Below, one piece after another: positions 57,478-64,000 of a stretch of 64,000 bases of DNA. The notes under the pieces were generated by a model, which had not been told where the DNA came from, did not search any database, and saw nothing but the letters and a program-made list of their open reading frames with translations. Position 1 is the stretch's first letter; every line of letters begins with the position of its first letter. The position numbers and the translations under genes were made by a program. Source of the stretch: Epiperipatus broadwayi (Eukaryota; Onychophora; Udeonychophora; Euonychophora; Peripatidae). The DNA lies in contig JAQFVV010006273.1 of assembly GCA_028023455.1 (NCBI GenBank), positions 1,738,001-1,802,000 on the forward strand, written 5' to 3'.

Positions 57478-57795
57478 ATGATATTTGAATCTTAAACGTT
57501 CCATAATATGAGTCCTGCATGTGGCGGACAATAATAATTATTTGGAACACTTTCTAACACATTTTTATTCCTTATGGAAACAATCCTGCATGGAGCAGAT
57601 GGAATAAATTTACAAGGGGAACAAACTCGTGCTAAACTACAATTTGAATCTTAAAAGTTCCATAATAGAAGTCCTGCACGTGGCGGGCAATAATAATTAT
57701 TTGGAACACTTTCCTACACACTTTTATTCCTTATGAAAACTATCCTGCATGTAGCGGATGGAATAAATTTACTCTTATTACAAGGCAAAACACAT
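57478..57795 (+). repeat. Tandem 160 bp repeat, two copies
   Basis: Copies start near 57481 and 57640 and share TTTGAATCTTAAA-GTTCCATAAT, CCTGCA-GTGGCGG-CAATAA and ATTATTTGGAACACTTTC. Each copy itself looks like two related 80 bp halves, both containing CCTGCATG followed by GGAATAA or CAATAA. Confidence 0.7.
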
Positions 57796-59388
57796 ACATC
57801 CAATGACCAAACCACCCAATTATTTCTATTTAACTATTTTGAAATATTTCCGATACTCCAGTGAATTACGTGTACCTTTATGTTAAAATTACAAAAGAAA
57901 TATTTATAACTGAATTACGCAATTCACTGGTTCATTTAATAATAGCAATATTAATAAAATAACAAATTACTAGTAATAAGACACAAAAAGAGATATAAAA
58001 ACATAAACAATACTTCCCGAAGGCTTCGTTCTTCACCGGGCTAGGATTTTGAGGGCGATATATATCTGCTGTGCAGGTGATTACTTAACAAGGCTTCAAT
58101 GGAGGTTGGCAAATTGTCCATAGCAGCTACACTTTAAGAAATAGAAAGTCACATCACTGGACGGCTATGTAGGTCTTCGAGCGGTGCGAATGTACCGAAC
58201 TTGGTCTCCCACTCCATATTCATTGTTGTATCACTAATAAATCTTGATTCCATTCCATATTGCTTCCTTTCTTCTTTATTTAATTGGGCAGTATTCTTTC
58301 TCCCTTCAGTTAATATTTTTTAAAATACGTTCAGCTATTAATGACTCTTCCACTTGTTCAGCATTCCGAAAAAATAGTTTTTAAACTCATAATTCTGCTT
58401 TTCCATCAGTACACTCTGAAAACTATACTGCTAACTCCAAGAGAATGGGTAAGAGTGCCCGTGAGTATCAACGAATATAACCCAGCTAACTAATTAAATT
58501 TCACCTGACCAGCCTTTATATATCCCCCCCATTACAGAGTGTATTCTCTCATCCCCTACACAAGTTATTGCTTTTACATTTCTGTTTTTAATTAAATTAT
58601 TAATCCCTGTTTTTAATTACTTAAGTCCAAACAATGGATTTAATTTTAGCTATCTGCTTGGAAAAAATTTGTCTTACGATAACTTTATCTTTTAATTAAT
58701 TTCAGAATTTCACAGACCATTTAAATTCCAATCCCTTGATTTCTTTAAACAATAAAATAAAATCACATTTATTTAATTAAATAATTTTGAGTAGGTGTCA
58801 AGCCGAATGACCACTGATACAATTTCTACATTTTTCTTCCAAAAACATTATACAATAAAAGAAGAGGTCATTGGCTTGTCTGCGGTCATGAACATTAAGT
58901 TCTAAAAAAAAAATTATAAAACTTAAACTATATACTTGTTGTCACATAAAAACTGTTTTTAAGTTTTCCAAAAAGAATATTCAACAAGCAACAGAAAAAA
59001 AAATACAACATTTGAGAATCTAAAATAAAATCAAAATAAAACATGTTTACTGTTGGGTTACTTGCAAATACATTTCAGTTTTCTGCAATAATTTCTTTAA
59101 TGACCTACCATATTTATTCACATCATAAATATATATATATATAGCATTTATTAGCAGCAAAATACATATTTACATGTGGTGTCCGCATTTGTTTATTTAT
59201 AAGTGTATTATCACCATTCATCCTATTTATTTACAATATATTGTGTGTGTAAGCAACAGAGAAAATATACCTGCACAGACCACTCCTTAATTAATTATAT
59301 GTACATTTGTTTGGGCTGCAACTATGCTTGCAGCCATCTTTGTGGCAGTCATTTAAGACTGACTGTCACAATATATATATATATATAT
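57796..59388. other. Mixed-composition stretch, no gene recognised
   Basis: A slightly GC-richer patch at 58020-58220 has no coding match. CCAGCCTTTATATATCC near 58510 resembles a TATA-like piece also seen near 10520. It ends in an (AT)n tract of about 20 bp against the family B LTR. Confidence 0.4.
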
Positions 59389-61376
59389 TGTAATGGGCAT
59401 ACACACTGTTACATTATTTATTTTAAAAATTAGACATTGAAAAGTTCGCAAAAAAAAAACTTTTGTAAGAAATAAAAATTGAAAGTTAAAAGTCACGTAA
59501 ACATTATATATTATATAAAATCGCACAGATGAAAAATTATTAGAAGAAAACTTTATTAAAAAAAGAAAAGTTTTAAAACTAAATATTAAGAAAAAAAAAC
59601 TAAAAAGATTTAGAGATAAAAATATATCTTTAAGTTTGTACAATAAATTAATTAATGCTATTGTAAAATGGAAATGATATTATTTTAATTAGTTAAAAGT
59701 AAGCTAGCCCTTGGGCATTGCAAAATGTCTAAGTAAAGGTCAGATAGGAGAGAAAAAAACAATAGAAACTAATAGCCAATAAAAGAAATCCCTCAGAAAA
59801 TGGTCCTCAGTGAAAAGACCATCACCATCGTCATGATGTAATGTCCACTGAATCCAAAATTCTAATAGAAAAGAAAAAGTTTGGAAATAAATTTTAGTGA
59901 GTGTAGAAAGAGCTGGGAAGAGGACAGAGATATGAAAGCAGAGGTATGCTAGAGTTGAAGGAGACAGATTTGGAAAGACACACTCTTCAATCCCTTGTTT
60001 TGCTAAAACAAAGAGAAAGAAAGAAAGAGAAATGACCAATAATTTTCTTATATTGAGGATTACAGGACAGCAGGGAAATTAATGCTGGCTTCAAATTGCA
60101 GCAACTGTTAAGCATGAATTTTTAAAACAGTAAGAACTCTAACTAATGAACTTTAATTCTAAAAAAAAGAAACTTTTTCCAGTATGTTAAAACCGTAAGA
60201 ACATTAGTTAATTAATGAACATTAAGTATAAACTTTCCCAGTATTTAAATTATTGCAATAGAAATTCCTATCTGATCAAACTTAATCAGTTATTAATAAT
60301 TATTTTATTGAATGTATTATTATTTTTTTTGTAAATCATTTCCATTAATTTATTTTTTCTGTTCTTTTAAGTTTTTATTATGATTTTTTTTAAAAAAAAT
60401 AAACTTAATAAATGCTAAACTTAAGTCGGGTGAGAATGGCTGCATAGATTTATAAAGTTATATTAGTTTAATGAAAGGTGGGTAAATCTTAGGTTATTTG
60501 TCTCGTAGTTGAATTGGGTCAATGGATTGGATATATTGGTGTAATTAGTAAATGTAGTATGAGATCCGCTATGTGCAGGATCACCTTATATGCTGCACTC
60601 GGGTGAAATAAGCCTTTCTTATTGACCATCAGAGACAGGAAGTATTCCCTGCTTCTTGGATCATCCCTTTGCCTATGGAATGGGATATTAAGACAGAAAA
60701 TGCAGTCCCTTCCTATGGAGTTTTTTTTATTGTTCTTCTCACCAGACAGATGTAACATTCCTGTACTGGATGAGAGACAATTTCTTCAATTATATCTATG
60801 CTGTTCAGATGTACATTCCTGACAGTATGGTATTTGTGCTGTCGTATTCATGCTACATTGAATACATCGATATATCAGATGGATTGATGTTGGTTTAACT
60901 GCAAACTTTTGGCCTAAGGTTAAATAAGGGATAGAATATTTTCTTTTCAAATGCAATCTATGTAGTCTATTCATACTCGACATTTTAATAAAATATTAAA
61001 CTCATCTGTGCGAACTTAAAAGTTAAATTATAAATTTAAAATCCAAAGTAAAAGTTATATTAAAATAATTCTAAACTATATATGTTTAATAAATGTTTGT
61101 GTGTGTTATTGCTGGCAATGGCTTCTTTTATTTTTTTTTAATATTGAAGATATTTTTGGATAAGAATTCATATTTTATAAGTCTCAGTGTCTCCATGAGC
61201 TAGTGGCATTGGGCTGATGGTTGGAATAAAACCATATATACGTAAAGTTAGATCTTAACAGTGCATATCTGCATACTCTATAAATTGTCTAGGTTCAAAT
61301 AGCCTAGTGGCACTCTGTAGCACAGATATGGTAAGACTGTAATTTCCACTTTTTCTTTTTCTCCGAGCGTTATAAT
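59389..61376 (+). repeat. Family B 5' LTR
   Basis: 1988 bp. It begins TGTAATGGGCATACA and ends GAGCGTTATAAT before the primer site. It matches the 3' LTR closely apart from a few indels; for example a short TTCCAGTATGTTAAAACC piece near 60177 is missing from the other copy. ORFs on either strand persist in both LTRs only because the LTRs are similar. Confidence 0.8.
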
Positions 61377-61394
61377 TGGCCACCCAATGTGAGC
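61377..61394 (+). promoter_or_regulatory. Primer binding site, tRNA-Lys-like, family B
   Basis: TGGCCACCCAATGTGAGC follows the LTR end directly and aligns to the Lys(1,2) site with a one-base insertion and a few substitutions. The core CCCAATGTG is shared with family A. Confidence 0.6.
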
Positions 61395-62097
61395 TGATGT
61401 TTAATAAACCACGAGTACCCTGAGTAAATTTTTTTTCAAAATGAAATATTTTTATCTAATTACATAAAGTCGTATACTTTAAATTTTATGAAAGTACTGC
61501 CAGAAAAAAATAGCACATATATTAAAAACGAGTAAGGAAAGATATTAATAATTTTAAAACTGTGTTTTTTTTAAAAAAAAGGTAAAAAGGTTGCAATTAA
61601 TATGTTTTTTTTTGTTAATATATATTATGCTTTAATGTGTATAGGTGCACACAGCCACGTAAGTTTATGATTGTAAATGTGGTACCTTATGATGAGTGCC
61701 CTTTGGGATTTTACTTCAGTGTAACCCTATTTAAGCATTTCAATCAGTCATAAATAAGTTGGTGGTATATATAATTGTGCTGCAAATATACACGTATAAA
61801 CCCATTATCTTTTAAAATGTATTCACTTCAATGCAACTTTCCTAAATAAATAAATTGCTTGTCTTGCTGTGTGTCTAAAAATGAAATATAGAGAAAATAG
61901 AATTCTTGGGGGGAGGAGGCGTAAACATAGATGGTTCATAGGAAAATGATGGTCAACATTTTCTTTTTTGTATATAGTTTTTGTAAAATTACTAACCGAA
62001 TGTCTTTATAAATTTTTGTTAATCGTGTACCGTAATTACTAACCCTAAGTAAAAAAAATTTTTTTTGTTTATTTTTTTTTAAGCAAGTTTACTGATA
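61395..62097 (+). other. Family B interior, non-coding
   Basis: About 0.7 kb, AT-rich, without a usable reading frame. TTGGGGGGAGGAGGCG at about 61907 is a purine tract but lies 180 bp from the 3' LTR. Long poly-A/T runs occur near 62050-62080. Confidence 0.5.
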
Positions 62098-64000
62098 TGT
62101 AACGGGCACACATGCCATTACATTATTTATTTTAAAAATTAGACATTAAAAAGAAAAGTTCGCAAATAAAAACTTTTGTAAGAAATAAAAATTGAAAGTT
62201 AAAAGTCATCTAAACTTTATATATATAAAATCACACAGATGAAAAATTATTAGAAGAAAACTTTATTAAAAAAAAAAAAGTTTTAAAACTAAATATTAAG
62301 AAGAAAAAAAACTAAAAAGATTTAGAGATAAAAATATATCTTTAAGTTGGTACAATAAATTAATTAATGTTATTGTAAAATGGAAATGATTATTTTAATT
62401 AGTTAAAAGTAAGCTAGCCCTTGGGCATTGCAAAATGTCTAAGTAAAGGTCAGATAGGAGAGAAAAAAACAATAGAAACTAATAGCCAATAAAAGAAATC
62501 CCTCAGGAAACAGACCTCAGTGAAAAGACCATCACCATCGTCATGATATAATGTCCACTGAATCCAAAATTCTAATATAAAAGAAAAAGTTTGGAAATAA
62601 ATTTTAGTGAGTGGAGAAAGAGCTGGGAAGAGGACAGAGATGTGAAAGCAGAGGTGTGCTAGAGTTGAAGGAGAAGGGATTGGAATGACACCCTCTTCAA
62701 TCCCTTCAGTTTTGCTAAAAAAAGAGAAAGAAAGAGAAATGACCAATTGTTTTCTTATATTGAGGACCACAGGACAGTGGGGGAATTAATGCTGGCTCCA
62801 AATTGCAGCAACTGTTAAGCATGGATTATTAAAACAGTAAGAACTCTAACTAATGAACTTTAATTCCCCAAAAAAAAAGAAACCGTAAGAACATTAGTTA
62901 ATTAATGAACATTAAGTGTAAACTTTCCCAGTATTTAAATTATTGCAATAGAAATTCCTATCTGACCAAACTTAATCAGTTATTCATAATTATTTTATTG
63001 AATGTATTATTTTTATTTTTTGTAAATCATTTCCATTAATTTATTTTTTCTGTTCTTTTAAGTTTTTATTATGATTTTTTTTTCTTTTAAAATAAACTTA
63101 ATAAATGCTAAACTTAAGTCGGGCGTGAATGGCTGCATAGATTTATAAAGTTATATTAGTTTAATTAAGGTAGGGTAAATCTTAGGTTATTTGTTTCGTA
63201 GTTAAATTGGGTCAATGGATTGGATATATTGGTGTAATTAGTAAATGTAGTATGAGGTCCGCTACATGCAGGATCACCTTATATGCCACACTCAGGCAAA
63301 ATAAGCCTTTCTTATCGACCATCGGAGACAGACGGTATTCCCTGCTCCTTGGATCATCCCTTTGCCTATGGAATGGGATAGTAAGACAGAAAATGCAGTC
63401 CCTTCCTATGGAGTTTTTTTTATTGTTCTTCTTGCCAGACAGATGTAACATTCCTGTACTGGACGAGAGACAATTTCTTCAATTATAACCATGCTGTTCA
63501 GATGTACATTCCTGACAGTATGGTATTTGTGCTGTCATATTAATGCTACATTGAATACATCGATATATCAGATGGATTGATGTTGGTTTAACTGCCAACT
63601 TTTGGCCTATAATTAAATAAGGGATAGAATATTTTCTTTTCAAATGCAATCTTCTATTCATACTCGACATTTTAATAAAATATTAAACTCATCTGTGCGA
63701 ACTTAAAAGTTAAATTATAAATTTAAAATCCAAAGTAAAAGTTATATTAAAATAATTCTAAATTATATATGTTTAATAAATGTTTGTGTGTGTTATTTTT
63801 TTTTTAATATTGAAAATATTTTTGGATAAGAATTAATATTTTATAAATCTCAGCATCTGCATGAGCTAATGGCATTGGGCTGATGGTCGGAATAAAACCA
63901 TATATATGTAAAGTTAGATCTTAGCAGCGCATATCTGCATACTCTATAAATTTTCTAGGTTCAAGTAGCCTAGTGGCGCTCTGTAGTGCAGATATGGTAA
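62098..64000 (+). repeat. Family B 3' LTR, truncated by window end
   Basis: Begins TGTAACGGGCACACATG and aligns with 59389 onward. By comparison with the 5' copy, roughly 40 bp of its end lie outside the window. Confidence 0.8.

Larger units (their letters stand above)
59389..64000 (+). mobile_element. Family B LTR element with minimal interior (runs off window)
   Basis: Two direct LTRs (59389-61376 and 62098 to beyond 64000) surround 721 bp without ORFs. A Lys-type primer site follows the first LTR. The left flank is (AT)n. No polypurine tract is evident before the 3' LTR, so an internal deletion may have removed it, or the second LTR may be a separate insertion. The geometry resembles a TRIM-like non-autonomous element but with unusually large LTRs. 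Confidence 0.7.

Noticed and set aside
59740-63670. Several ORFs on both strands repeated between 59.7-61.0 kb and 62.4-63.7 kb
   Set aside because: They recur only because the two family B LTRs are near-identical copies; no family motif and no sign of selection was seen.
1-64000. CRISPR arrays, bacterial operons or phage modules
   Set aside because: None seen; intron structure and element types are eukaryotic throughout.

Overview
The window reads as nuclear DNA of an AT-rich, repeat-laden animal, probably an invertebrate. I cannot name the lineage. The evidence is large GT-AG introns, an animal-type ABCC (MRP) transporter gene in pieces, RTE-like and Penelope-like retroelements, several LTR families, tRNA-like modules, long (CTAC)n/(CTAT)n arrays and very frequent short (AT)n tracts. 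Translated segments make sense with the standard code.

Layout. 1-7 kb holds a minus-strand LTR retroelement (family A) with 1.74 kb LTRs, a Lys-type primer binding site, a polypurine tract and one coiled-coil Gag-like ORF but no pol. 7-10.6 kb is a graveyard of small elements. 10.6-23.2 kb is a 12.6 kb LTR element (family C). Its 2.7 kb LTRs are structurally clean, although the 5' copy carries a 2.7 kb nested insertion. It has no visible pol or integrase and carries a broken, highly repetitive coiled-coil gene. The 3' part of its LTR and its leader contain a ladder of degenerate copies of the LTR-end/PBS junction. 26-30 kb holds a diverged family-A-like LTR followed directly by a family-B LTR. 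59.4-64 kb holds a family-B element with 2 kb LTRs around only 0.72 kb of non-coding interior; its 3' LTR runs off the window.

The only host gene I can support is on the minus strand. Three exons (48451-48322, 44107-43825, 37820-37637) have matching intron phases and encode a continuous 199 residues of the second transmembrane domain of an ABCC transporter. The NBD2 exons and the upstream half were not found. Its introns hold a Penelope-like element with a GIY-YIG endonuclease and a duplicated 258 bp 3' repeat containing a hammerhead-like motif, a 0.6 kb (CTAC)n array, and a near-perfect 146 bp palindrome 84 bp upstream of an exon. Farther upstream is a head-to-head pair of RTE-like copies.

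How it fits together: families A, B and C all start TGTAA or a close variant, carry tRNA-Lys-like primer sites, lie next to (AT)n tracts and lack pol here. They look like non-autonomous elements that depend on a partner outside the window. The most unusual object is family C, for its cargo gene and its PBS ladder. Element boundaries come from reading the copies against each other by eye, so expect errors of a few bases.
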